This document shows positions 43,035-54,700 of a stretch of DNA of 64,000 nt, piece after piece; positions within the stretch are counted from its first letter, which is position 1; each line of letters opens with the position of its first letter. A program made the position numbers and the translations under genes. The notes beneath the pieces are model-generated. The model was not told the DNA's origin, ran no database searches, and worked only from the letters and a program-made list of their open reading frames with translations. The DNA lies in assembly GCA_022702485.1 (NCBI GenBank), contig JAJIYY010000005.1, positions 3,100,001 to 3,164,000 on the forward strand, read 5' to 3'. The stretch is from Simplicillium sp. C3G150-2 (Eukaryota > Ascomycota > Sordariomycetes > Hypocreales > Cordycipitaceae).

Positions 43035-44480
43035 GGGATCTATGTATAATGAAATAGGCAGATTTCTTCTTCAAATCATGATCCGCCCTTTACTTTGAAC
43101 TCTTCGTTTTTCTCTTTCTTACGCTTATTCTTTTTGTATTCTTAACGTGTTTGATTTTGGTGTTTTACAGACGTCGAGTCGGCATTTTATATATTATTGC
43201 CTGATGAGGCGTCAGGATAATAATTATTACTTGGATACCTAATGCTCTACTTGTTCAAGTGACTGCTTAATCTTTCTCCTCGACTTCTTCGGATAGACTC
43301 AACGGACAGTGAATTGGACAACGAGCATATCCATGTCTGGTGCACAAGAGACATGCGTTCTCGCTTCTAGTATGTACCTGTTCATACGGAACCCTCGACA
43401 GTCTTCGAAACATAATACCCCTGCTGTTAACGCCGTCGCATTACTATTACAAGGCTCCCAGTACGTATAGCCGCCAATTTCATGCTCATTTGGTTTGGCA
43501 CTTTCCGCCACCACCAACACCGCTGCATATCACTTGTCCTTTTGCGTGGCAATTAGATGACCTTCCTGGCAAGGCATTCGGCTACTGACAGAAACACAAC
43601 CCACAGTCACAGGCCTGAGTTCATTTGACAAAGGATCATCATTGTCACCGATAGGCTGGGTGGGCAATTTACACTGAGCTCCACCAGTGGCGCTGGCCTA
43701 ACCATGCATGTAAGTCTTGACCGAGAAAGGGGGGCATTGCCAGTACAGTGCTTCTGCATTTCTCGAACACCAAGCGGAAGCAAGCCATTTGCATTCGCCG
43801 AATTCAGTTTAAGAAGCTGTGTCTGCAGCCAGCGACTTCCCCGATTGCCATCGCGCATGCTCAAAGCCCGAGTTGCATCAGCCTCACCACAGCGCATGAC
43901 ACGAACCATGGTCCAAGCAGGGGAAATATAGGAGCCGCATTAACCGGCAAGTGGCTCGACCGCTCATCTCAAGTTTTGGCCATTACCACTTTGTGCGCAG
44001 CGCTCTCACAGAAATGACGCGGTTCCGTTCGGGGGACCGCAAAAGCTGTCGAACGCCACTGTTGGGTCGAGAGTGAGACGTTTTTGCACTTTTAGTCGTT
44101 TTTCAAGGAGGGGGGAGCAGTGAGAGACCCCTGCTCTGCCTGAACAAGGGTGCCTTTGATGTGCTTGGGTTCTCACCCAACCAACGCCACAAGCGTGGAA
44201 GACTACCCCTGGCGTTTGGCTTGAAAGCTGAGCGACGTAACAGGACGGAACAAGACGGTTTGCCCCAGGAAGCCACAGTGTACCACTGCCATGAGGTAAG
44301 GCTTGCAGAATGTGCGTTGAAGAAAACATGGCGTCCTGTGCCCCCCAAGCACACGACTGGTTCCTCATTTCCAAAACTCTGTCTCCATTATATACATGAT
44401 AGTGGCCGTGCATGTGCTGTCGCGTTTTGTTTCTCTTGTCATGACTTGAAGGTTCACCATAGTTGCTCGCAACTGGCATT
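43035..44480. other. Intergenic region upstream of the SAT4-like gene
   Basis: WSC 3' UTR, then ~1 kb with no supported gene. A TATATA at 44389-44394 lies 87 nt before the next ATG. Confidence 0.5.
44389..44394 (+). promoter_or_regulatory. TATA-like element of the SAT4-like gene
   Basis: TATATA, 87-92 nt before the ATG at 44481. Confidence 0.45.
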
Positions 44481-45705
44481 ATGACTTTCTATTCTTCACC
44501 TCCGCCTCTAAGGCACTTCAGCGAGGCAAAGCCTACGTTGCTTGTGTCGTGGTGGATCACTGCCTTCTGCACCGTCCTGATCCTTCTGCGCCTTGCAGGT
44601 CGGTACATTCGCGTGGAAAGGCTGTTTTTTGAGGACAAGCTCTGTGCACTTGCACTTGTGCCTCTTTACATTCGCATCGCTTGCGTCCACATTGTGCTAC
44701 TCTATGGTACAAATAATGTCGACTTGGCAGGCGTCGATCTGTCGCAAAACAACATCAATCGCCATATCACGGGCAGCCAGCTTGTGCTAGCTTCGAGAAT
44801 TTTCTACGCAGCAACGTATGTACAGCATCTATTGCGAAACAAACCATTCAGAGCACTAATCATCAAACAGACTCTGGGCTCTCAAATTTACGACTCTCGA
44901 ATTTCTTAATCGACTTGCCGGTGCGTCCATGAAGAAGGTCTATCTGCGACAAATCACCTTTCTACGATACGCTCTTTTCGCATCTTTTCTTGCAGTTATT
45001 ATCAGCGATCTGGCAGAGTGCCGTCCTGTCAGCCACTACTGGCAGGTCACACCAGATCCTGGAGCACAGTGCCGTCAAGGCTTTGCACAGCTCCTTACTA
45101 CAGGAGCATCAAGCGCCGTCATCGATATAATTCTTATCGCCTTCCCAGTTCCCATCGTCTTGTCGACAAGGATTCCCACCAAGAGAAAGGTGCTACTTGT
45201 TTTACTGTTCTTCTTTGGTTTCATTACAGTTGGAGTCACCGTCTACCGAATTCCAAAGGTCATCCAGCACCATGGAGATCAGGTCTATCGCTCCATGTGG
45301 GCATCGATTGAACTGTTTGCTGCCACAACAGTCGCCAATCTTGTTGCACTTGGGTCCTTCTTAAGAGATAGCGGAGTCAAGAAGACAAAGTTCCGACAAG
45401 AAGAGGGAAGCAGTGGCGTCACTTCATCAAACAAGCAAGGGCCACACGTCAGCAAGACATGGAGTGTTGTCGAGGACAAGAAATGGGCTCCAACGGACAG
45501 TGGTGCCTGGAGAGAAACCAAAGACCTTGAAAGCAATTCCCACTCCTCTGACCCTCGGGGTCATAGCCCGAGTGACAGCAACGACTCTCTCATTCACTTG
45601 GAGAGGGAAGCTTCATCCGGTTTCATGGGCCGAACGGAACTGTCTTACCCAAAGTCTCCAAGAGCAGCAGTCACAGCGGGCATGAGGGGCTACCAACGTC
45701 GATAA
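44481..45705 (+). CDS. SAT4/rhodopsin-like integral membrane protein
   Basis: Exons 44481-44815 and 44871-45705 give 389 aa. The 55-nt intron (GTATGT...AACAG, branch ACTAAT) is phase 2 and joins RIFYAAT to LWALKFTTLEFL. The ATG at 44481 (MTFYSSPPPLRHF) is the first in frame. About seven helices lie between residues 20 and 300. The region LWALKFTTLEFL...ECRPVSHYWQ...C...GASSAVIDIILIAFPVPIV matches the fungal SAT4-type rhodopsin-like family. The cytosolic tail is Ser/Lys rich. Often lineage-expanded and of unknown function in fungi; a receptor role is only suggested by topology. Confidence 0.85.
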
Positions 45706-47614
45706 AATCAAATAAATAATAATATTAATGTATATTCAACCCATGAAGCTTCTTCCTATTTGGAATATGTCTCTCTTCGCTTGTGAGACAGCCAACACCA
45801 CTACAGACGCCGCGACCGAGGCATAACCCTCTCCAGTAACGAGCCTCAAACACTCAGGGCACTCGAAGCCTCTAGGGGCACTGATAGCTCATCCTTGTCC
45901 ACACTATGTCATTGGCACGCCACCAATGAAAAGCCGTTTACAGCGCCTCGTTCATTAAACTAGTAAAGCTTTGGTCGATCAACGCCAGTAGCAGGCGACG
46001 GGCACAAAACTAGAACCACTAGCCAGAACCAGTGAGTGTTTAATACCTCGCTTCCTCCTTCAGCGGGGGCCTTTTCCCGTTATCACACCTTTTCTCACGC
46101 AATCACAACGTCCTTTGTTTCCCCAAACTCCACCGGGCGGTCTTATGCAGGGGTTCTTGCAAGCTCAACAATGGAGACTATTTATCCACGTTTAGCGGCT
46201 GGGCGCCACAGGGGGCCTGCTGCGTGTCTCTGAAGAGAGGCACCACAGCATCCGCCGACGGGTCACGTTCTGGTCTGTCTGCGGGGAAGTGGTCCAGAAG
46301 ATCTTTGGCAGCAGCGAGCGATGTCACTGAGAGGTCTCATTCGGGGCGAACGAGCCGATTTGCTCCGTCCAAAGTGTGTTTTGATTTGTTTGTGTCGATC
46401 AGTTCAAGAGCTTGCAGCAGCACTTGCGAAGCTTCCATACTTAGCGGCTAAAATGGATGGATGTAAGTTTCTGCACATTTGCCAATTGGTACCTTTTGCT
46501 GTACTGCAGGGCCTTTTTGCATTGGGGGGGCTTGCATCATGACCAAACGGTTCAATAGGTTCGCATAATCTAGAACGACGAGGCGCTGCGCTATCGAGTT
46601 GTGAGACGACGTCTTGATTGCAAGCATGATGCAGCACTGCGCCTGGTTTGACTATACTAGAGCACAACCCCAGTCGCGCCTCCAAGCCAACACAATCTCG
46701 AGCCCCAGGGTGCCTCTCAGCTCCACCTCCACGATTGATTTCAGTTAGGACTGAGGCAGCCTGTGTTGCACACCGATATCGTGCGCTCTCCATCCTCCCG
46801 GTCAGGGCTTCCAGCGATACCGCTCCCACTGTGATTAGGGCACTCGAGCCATGTCTAGGCTCAGGCTTCTAGAAGGCGGATTCCATGCATTCAGCTTCTT
46901 GTCGCGCTACTGCCACCCAGAGATACTCTGCTCTGCTTCCGCCTTGGTCATAGTCATATCCAGGAAAGTGCAAGCCATTCGCCCCAAATGTCTGACTGTA
47001 ATTAAAAACATGCGGCAGCTGCGAGCCGCGAAAATTTTCGTTGGTTCGGCAAGCAAGGATATCTGTTAGGTAAACGGGAGCCTCGCGTTCTGAGAAACAA
47101 AAGTTCACAAAAGCCGCAGGCTTTTGCTCTCTGCCCAATGAACTTGCTTTCCGTTGGTGCCTCGAAACCCCCCTCGGCGCTGTACGCACTAGGCTCTTTC
47201 CAGTAAAATCCCCTGTAATCAAGTACGTACAGCGCTTTATTACGACCAATGATAGGGACCGCATTGTTTTGGTGGTGTGGAGGTTGGTGGCGTCAGGGGT
47301 TTGTCCACCATTTCGTCGTCGATTAGCCACTCGCAGGGATAGCGTGGCCTGTCTGCATCGGTGGTCGTTGGCCGAGGAAAGGGTAGAGGGTCGTGCGAAT
47401 TGTGTTATTAATTAGATCATAATGTGAGAGGAAAAAGCCACCAACAACGTCGCTTCGTAGTTTGACAGACGGGCATTCCCTTCCCTTTTTCAACGTCTAC
47501 CCCACGTCCTGGTTGACTTACACGGGCTGGACTGCAAGTCGTATGACTAGACTTCTCTCCTCGACCAATGTATTCATCGAGCAAATAATAAATGGTCTTA
47601 CTTAATTGCTGTCC
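45706..47614. other. 1.9-kb gap upstream of the permease
   Basis: No supported gene. The ORFs here (up to ~153 codons) lack motifs, introns or signal peptides and appear in GC-richer patches on both strands. The last part is the permease promoter. Confidence 0.5.
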
Positions 47615-49653
47615 ATGATGGGTGATCACGAGCCACACAAGATGGATGCCATCAAATCGGGTATCACATGCACGCGAGACTTCGAAATTGTCGAAATGAA
47701 CGAGATCAGATCTGGCGATGCGAATGACCACCAATTCACAACTACGACATCCTACTCTGTTTCAGCAAACCCTCCACCGAAGCGATACTCTCGACAAAAG
47801 ACGGCGGGCAGGAATTGGGTCGACAGCTTCAAGCGTGTTTCGGGCTCTGCAAATGTTGGACATCAAGGATACCTCATCACGGAGGGTATGCCCGACATGG
47901 GCAGAGGGGCTGACAGATTCTATGACTTGCCTGCGGCGAATGCGAGAACTGCGAATTCTGCTCTTGTACGAGATCTGAAGGGTCGCCATCTGCAAATGAT
48001 TGCCATTGGAGGCTCAATCGGTGAGATAGCTCTGCTTCAGCATGATTACTCGACACGTACTAACGGATTAGGAACTGGTCTCTTCGTAGCATCTGGAATG
48101 GCCCTGTATCAAGCTGGCCCTGCTTCTATGTTGCTTGCCTACGCCGTCACGGGCATGTTTCAATTCTGTACGATGCAGAGTCTGGCTGAATTAGTGGTGA
48201 CATTCCCCGTTGCTGGTTCTTTCTCGGCCTTCTCGACACGATTCCTCGACCCTTCATGGGGATTTGCCATGGGATGGAAGTGAGTAACCCACCTTCACAG
48301 CAATTCCTTGACAGTCGCTTACGCTAGTTAGCTATGCTTTCCAATGGCTCTTTGCCCTCCCACTCGAGATGATTGCCGGCGCACTTACAGTACAGTATTG
48401 GAACGACAAACTAAGCAAAGCGGTGTTTATCACGATATTCTTGCTAGTGATTGGCTTCATCAATCTCTTTGGAATCAAAGGCTACGGTGAAGCGGAATTT
48501 GTCTTCTCAACAGTCAAAGTCACTGCAATTGTTGGCTTCATGTAAGTCACCCGTCTACCTGTACAAGATTATGCCTAACAAGCAAAGTCTCTTAGGAGTA
48601 GTGATCAACATCGGCGGCACACCAACAGAGGGCTATATTGGCGGGAAGTACTGGATGAATCCAGGCGCCACAAATCATGGCTTCAAAGGTTTCTGCAGCG
48701 TCCTTGTAACATCCGCATTCTCCTTCGTTGGCACAGAACTCGTTGGCCTTGCTGCTGCTGAGACAGCCAACCCTCGCAAATCCCTCCCCAGCGCCATCAA
48801 ACAAGTGTTTTGGCGTATTGCAATCTTCTACATCGTCGCCCTGCTGCTTGTTAGCTTACTGGTTCCCTTTGATGAGCCTCGCCTCCTTGGCGGCAGCAGC
48901 TCCGTCGACGCGTCTGCGAGTCCCTTTGTCATCGCCGTGGAAAGCATTGGTCACACAGTTTTGCCCAGCGTCATGAATGCTGTCATCCTGATTGCCGTAC
49001 TGAGTGTTGGTAACTCTGCAGTCTTTGGCGCATCGAGAACATTAGCTGCTCTGGCGGAACAGTCTCACGCACCAAGAATCTTCGCCTACGTTGACCGTGA
49101 GGGCCGTCCATTGATGGCTGTCATGTTCTCTCTGATGATTGGCCTTCTAGCATACCTGGCAGACATCAAAGTCTATTCTGAAATTTTTGACTGGCTAGTT
49201 GCCATCTGTGGGCTTTCAAGCTTATTCACATGGGGCAGCATTTGTCTCTGCCACATCCGTTTCCGCCAAGCGTGGGCTCATGCAGGGTACAACCTTGGAC
49301 AGTTGCCTTTCAAGTCCCAGGTGGGCATCGTGGGCTCCTTTATTGGCCTAACAGGCAATGTGCTGGTGTTGGTGTCACAGTTCTGGATGGCAGTGTCGCC
49401 AGTCACAGCGACTGCACCAGACGACAGTCCAACTGGCTTTGCCAAGAACTTCTTCCTAAAAGTCATGGCTGTGCCAATCGTTCTGGTTTTCTACAGTGTC
49501 CACAAGCTGTGGTTTCGTACGAGAATCATTCCTGTACGGGGCATGGATATCGATACTGGACGCAGCTTCACTCGACTACAATCAAATGCTGCCGAAGACT
49601 TGGGTGGACAGCGCTGGCCCATCTGGAAGAAGATTTATCGAACAATTTGTTAG
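47615..49653 (+). CDS. Amino-acid permease of the APC/YAT family
   Basis: Exons 47615-48020, 48072-48279, 48332-48541, 48588-49653 give 629 aa. The introns are 51, 52, 46 nt. The first intron splits the signature LQMIAIGGSIG|TGLFVASG of Gap1-type transporters. Its length is a multiple of three and it has no stop, so a reading frame alone would wrongly include it. About 12 helices follow the ~125-residue polar N-terminus: FSTRFLDPSWGFAMGWNYAF, VVINIGGTPTEGYIGGKYW, FVGTELVGLAAAETANPRK. It imports one or more amino acids across the plasma membrane; substrate unknown. Start 47615 (MMGDHEPHK). Confidence 0.92.
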
Positions 49654-49850
49654 TAGCACGCACGTTAAGATTCCCTTGTATTTTGTTAGTAGTGTTTTTC
49701 TATAGACAGTTAGCCGGCTCAATGCATAATCACCCACACATTCACTTGTGGCCGTTGTTCTCGCATCCTGCTTTCTGTTTAATCATGTCGATCCTCCATC
49801 GACGCAGCTTGATGTTCTCAGGCGCGTGCTGGACTTCGCCTCCATCAAGC

Positions 49851-50385
49851 TCAGACAGCAGTGACTTGTATCCCTTTTTCGAAATCTGCATCATGTACAG
49901 TTCTCTTTTCTGTCACTGCTGTGGGTTGACGAGATGAACTAGCGTCGCAGAGCTGTCGCCGTTTGTTTCCCTCATCACCACGCAATGTCCCGTTGATCAC
50001 AGCGAGATCTCGAAGCTGTTGAATTTTAGTTTCATCATTTCCCTCTATTGCCTGGTTAATGATTTTCGCGACCATCTGCTTCGCCATATCGAGCTTGTAG
50101 CGAGAGTCTGTCCTGATCAAGCAGTGCAGAGGCTCGCTAAGATGCTTCATCTCGGACGAATCTCGATGTATCCTACTCTGGATCTGGCGACCGGGAGCGA
50201 TCCGAGCGAGAAGGTAGAACATTGCCACTCAGTAGCAGATTAGTTATTTCGTTGATTCTGAAGATCATAGTATATGCATCCAGCTGCTCCGGAGTCATGC
50301 TTGATTCAACGCAAGTAGGCATGGCTGATGAGGCTCGAGAGTTGCTATTCCATCGAGAGACGAGCCTTTTTTCTGCAGAATCCAT
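49851..50385 (-). pseudogene. Degenerate or KH-less copy of splicing factor SF1/branchpoint-binding protein
   Basis: The strand carries two pieces of SF1/BBP in different frames. The first (50385-50177) has SRWN, MTPEQLDAYTMIFRINEI and SDRSRSPDPE, like the N-terminal region of BBP. The second (from 50136) has EPLHCLIRTDSRYK, AKQMVAKIINQAIEG, IQQLRDLAVINGTLRGDEG, like the segment after the KH domain. The ~150 residues between (YDN..GRR..TREQRYR and the KH core) and the zinc knuckles are missing. A 40-nt GTAGGA...CTTAG intron (50176-50137) would join them into a 164-aa product with PDPDEPLHCLI, but it is shorter than every other intron here and shows no branch point. So either a decayed duplicate or a small derived protein. 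Confidence 0.65.
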
Positions 50386-50740
50386 GATATTGTTGCTTAG
50401 TTAGTATGCCGCTTGATTGGCCTTGAAACAATGGTAAGAGAAAGAGAAAGAATTTTTTCTCAATGACTTGGGGTGCACAATATTGAAGTACGATGTTGAC
50501 AGAAGAAGGTGAGTTTGTCAATGGGTGTAGGGAGAGATTCTTGGTAGACCTGACTAGGCTTTTACCACGTGCCACAACCATAATTCTAGATCATCGCTTG
50601 CTGCTATCAAGTACATCGTGAATGTCATGTTTATTCTGTTGATACTATCTGCTCTGTCCGATATCCCATCTCATCCGCATTATGTAGACCAACTTCTCCG
50701 ATATAAATATTGAGGCTCCAAATGAACAGCTCGTGAAACA
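50386..50740. other. Intergenic region upstream of the SF1-like remnant
   Basis: Nothing supported; 3' flank of the orphan gene and upstream flank of the remnant. Confidence 0.4.
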
Positions 50741-51508
50741 CTACATCACCAATAACACCTGATCATTCTCAATCTCTACCCTCGCATCATTCTCCGACTG
50801 AGCTCTAACATACCCCTGCGGCATTGTCCCAATATTCTGCAGAATATACCGCACCCCAAACACCAATGGCGTGCTCCCGTTCGCCAATGTCACCAAGCTC
50901 GCTAAAATGAGCGCATCATACGCCCTCAACGGCCTCGACAGCACGGCTGGTTCACTCGCCTCCGACGTCGTAGCCAAATCAATGAAATACCACATCCTAC
51001 CCGCAGCATGAAACAGGTTACTCGGCGCCAACGCCCTCGACATGACTGGCTTATCCCTGAACTCTGTCGATCGCTCAGTCTGGCCACCAATCTCCAACGG
51101 CTGAGGGACCTCTTGGCCACGCGACCTTCCCAAAGCCTCTCTATATGCATTGAATGCCCTCGCGGCATAAGCACCCCCAACGAAGGGCGTATCACGCCCA
51201 ACTTCCCATATGCACTTCTCTTTGCCGTCTGTGGTCAAGATGGCCCATGAATGTCCAATCTCCTCCTCACTAGCATACACTGCTTCTCCCTTTGACACAT
51301 CGGGATTTCGCAGTCCAAACCAAATGTCCAACTTGTCATTCTCTGACAGACAGGCACACACGAGCTGGTAAAGCAAGGGGGTACTGTCGTTGAAGAGAAA
51401 CTCGTCAGCGAAGTTTAGGGCGACTTGGCGCGTGACTGTGATGTGACCGCTACAGTTGTGGATTTCGGACTTGGCTTCAGGGCCAGGAATGAATTTCATG
51501 CGGTCCAT
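50741..51508 (-). CDS. Unknown protein (orphan)
   Basis: Single exon, 255 aa, ATG at 51508 (MDRMKFIPGPEAKSE). Coding-like composition and intact throughout. Notable stretches: YQLVCACLSENDKLDIWFGL, YASEEEIGHSWAIL, RPLRAYDALILASLVTLANG. A hydrophobic helix near 200-215 could be buried or membrane-associated. No signal peptide. I do not recognise it. It sits between the SF1-like remnant and VPS15. Confidence 0.65.
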   Translation of the reverse strand: MDRMKFIPGPEAKSEIHNCSGHITVTRQVALNFADEFLFNDSTPLLYQLVCACLSENDKLDIWFGLRNPDVSKGEAVYASEEEIGHSWAILTTDGKEKCIWEVGRDTPFVGGAYAARAFNAYREALGRSRGQEVPQPLEIGGQTERSTEFRDKPVMSRALAPSNLFHAAGRMWYFIDLATTSEASEPAVLSRPLRAYDALILASLVTLANGSTPLVFGVRYILQNIGTMPQGYVRAQSENDARVEIENDQVLLVM

Positions 51509-51773
51509 TGTAGTGATAAATAATGTGGATTGGTGAAGTGATGAATGAAAAATGGTTCCATGCTGAGATGGTTCGCGAAATGAAGCTTGGCTTGAGCTGT
51601 GCGGCTGAAGTGCTTAGGTTGCCTAATTCGGAGGCGACTTACAGCTCTGGGCTGTGCAATTAACCCTCCACGACCACTACCACTTCGCCATTAAAGAAGC
51701 GCAGAAAAAATCATCATATTTTTTGCAATTTTCAAATATTATCTGCTCTATAGTCATAATAGCTCTTCCCCCA

Positions 51774-54700
51774 TTATCTAAACACAAACACAATTCCAGA
51801 CCGATCTACCGAGACGCTCATCGGGTAGGGACTCTCCAGCAGCACCATGTCCAACACGGAATCCAGGTGTGACTGCAACAACTGCTGTTGCTGAAGTGAT
51901 ATAACAGTGGATCTAGGTGGCCGTCCCGTTTTTGAACGATTCGCCGTCCCGTTTCCAGCAGACTGTGGCTGTGGCTGACGAGGCATCTTCTCAACGTTCA
52001 ACGTCAGATTGGTGCTGGGATGCGAGCCGGAGTAAGCCGGGTTGGCTTCGTCAGGTAACAGGCCGCTGTAAATAGTCGAATTTTCAATGCGACCAATATC
52101 CCAAAACCGCAGCTTCTTGTCCGCACCGCCAGTGACCATGAATGCGTGTCGGACATCTCGTGCATCGTCACCAGTAGTTGTTCCAACCGCCAAAGCCCGT
52201 ACGCCTCGATCTGTGTCTGCCGTGTCGTTCGTTTCTAAATCTGTGGCGAAGCGGGCAAGCATTCCCTCGGGCTTTTCGTCATCCACATCCCAGGCACTGT
52301 ATCCTTTGGACCCTTCTTTTCCTCCACCAACTCGATAGATCTCGCGGCAAACCGTCTTCTCTAAGTCCCACACGGTGACTTCGCCTAAGCTGGTTCCGCC
52401 TGACACGCAAATCCATTTGCCACGTCCTTTGACGGGATGGATGGCAATGCGGTGGACAGCAGTTTTTCCTGGTAAACCCCAGCCGCGAAGGCGCATTTTG
52501 AAACGGAGATCCCAGAGATCGATGACTCCATGAGTAGTTCCCACGCAAAGCCAATTCTTCTTCTTATCTATGCAGAAGCAGGTCGGCGTTCCGTGATGCA
52601 CCGGGTTCTCCAAAGTGAACAACAATGCCATTTTGCGTAGATCGATGCCGAGTATTCTTGATCGGTTAGTCGCAAGCACTAGAACCGAGTTCGACTCCTG
52701 TCTGTAGTGCTCGCACCAGACAACAAACTCTCCTTCGGGCAGTTGATATTCACGCAAAATCCGGAGCTTGCTGTATCTGATGACGCCACTAGTTGAGACT
52801 GTGTCGACTTTGACGACATGGACGCTGCTGTCGCTCGCTGCACTGACGAAACAGTGAGAGTTTTCGATGAAGCACAATGCAGTGACGCGAGCACCTTCAG
52901 AGTGCTTGTGTGTCTGCCTGGAGCGATGTGTAATGTTTCTCTCCAATCTTGCCGTGTCCCAGATTTTCACAGCACCGTCGTTTGCACCAGTGATGAAGAA
53001 CATGTGGTCCGGTGACGCAACGATGCGGTTGATAGGCCCTTTGTGTTCTCCAAATGTAGCCACCAAATGACCATCAGGCTTCCATCGCAAGTCGCTGGCT
53101 TGGCTACCTGCTGCCCTGTTCTTGCTCCTGGAGATTGGTTCCACCATAGGGCCAAACTCAATGACATCCCTTGGAAAGTTATCCACATACATATTATCGA
53201 GCATTGACTGGATGTTGGGGTCGTTACCCTCATAACTATGCCTTGATTGGCGAGTAGCCGTATTTGTAGTAGCGTTCTTGGGAGAAACCGGTGACTCTGG
53301 CGGTGCCCCTTGTGCGAAGGGACCTTCCACCTGCCCGAATGCATTTGCATCGCTCATCCCTGTCTCTGCAATAGACTTGTTTCCGTCCTTGCGATCTAAA
53401 AGGCTAAGGGCACTGGATTGATGTCGCATAGCCCTTCTTGTCGAAAACGGGCCATCTTGAACTGAGGCATCATCGGCAGATGTTGCATTTGAGGCAGTTG
53501 ATGCCCTTCGAGTCTCTCTAAGACTCTCAGAAGGTGACAGCAATCGTCGTGCTCCATGCGATGTAGACGGTCCAACGCTCTGGACCCGATTTTTGTGTGT
53601 GTTGAGCGCGGCAGCTTTGCGTCTCTTCGCTATTGAGTCATCAATAGTCATGGAGGCGTCCAGCAATGCATCCGCGATCGTGTACTGGCCAGACGGTGGC
53701 TCCAAATCGGGCTCAACTGTTGGGTCTCGTAGTGGTGTATCGTTGAAGAAGACAGTCTGAGGTGTAACGCCTAGACTCTTTAATGAGATGAGGCCGGTTG
53801 AGATGCTGGGCTCCGCAGGTGATGAGTCTCGGCTGCGCATATTACTGAGTTTCCAGATAAATTCCCTCAGAGCAAGGAGCTTGAGCTCATCTTCAGATCG
53901 AAGTCCCAAATTTCGTAGCTTGTCAAGCCATTTCTCGTCTTCTTCGTTACGGACGATTTTGGAGAGTGAATTTGAGCTTCCTGTCTTCGATGAACGGCCA
54001 CCCAGGGAACCCAAAGTCAGAGAGCGCACCTGCTGCATCGACTTCCAAAACAAACCGCGATCCGTCTTCATGGCCCACACAATAGCTTGATCGAAAACAG
54101 CTCGCGTCAAGGGCCGTTTCAGAGTATCCAAGAGAGCGAGTTCGCTATAGTCCGGCAACGTTGCAACCTTGAGGTAAGGCTTGATCAATGGAAAGAGAAT
54201 GCATCTCACGTCTGCAACGTCGAGATATTTTGCGGACTCGGAGAGGAATTCTGCAGCCGCTTCTCGGATCCAGATGTTGGGGTGCATGGTGAACCTGGAA
54301 ATAAGCTCCACCAGCTCCCAGAGTTTCGTGCGAGATAATAGCCCGAGACCAGCAAGCTGTGCTAAGGAGTGAAGGGCAGCTTGGACGACGAATTCTTCCG
54401 AGTCTGTGAGAGCCTGCATCATGAGTGGAAGCATGAATTCTTCCAAACTGGTGCTTCCAATAAACGTGGCAATTCCGACAATTGTATCGAAAAAGGCACA
54501 CTTTAGCATCCAATCCCTGTCGTTCAAGTATGTGTTGAGATGTGTGAGCAGCACGTCATTTGACAGCTCTCGGAAGAACATACAAAGTTCTGGAACTGAT
54601 GACAAAAACGCCCTTCTAACATGGACATCTGGGTCCTCCACAAGTTGTTTTGTGTGGCTCTCCACAACTTCAAAGAGCTGTCTGCCGCTATTATCAAACA

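Noticed and set aside
44006..44479. 157-codon minus-strand ORF upstream of the SAT4-like gene
   Set aside because: Covers the probable promoter with the TATA box; low-quality composition and no motif.
46869..47330. 153-codon minus-strand ORF in the 1.9-kb gap
   Set aside because: No recognisable domain or splice support; treated as chance.
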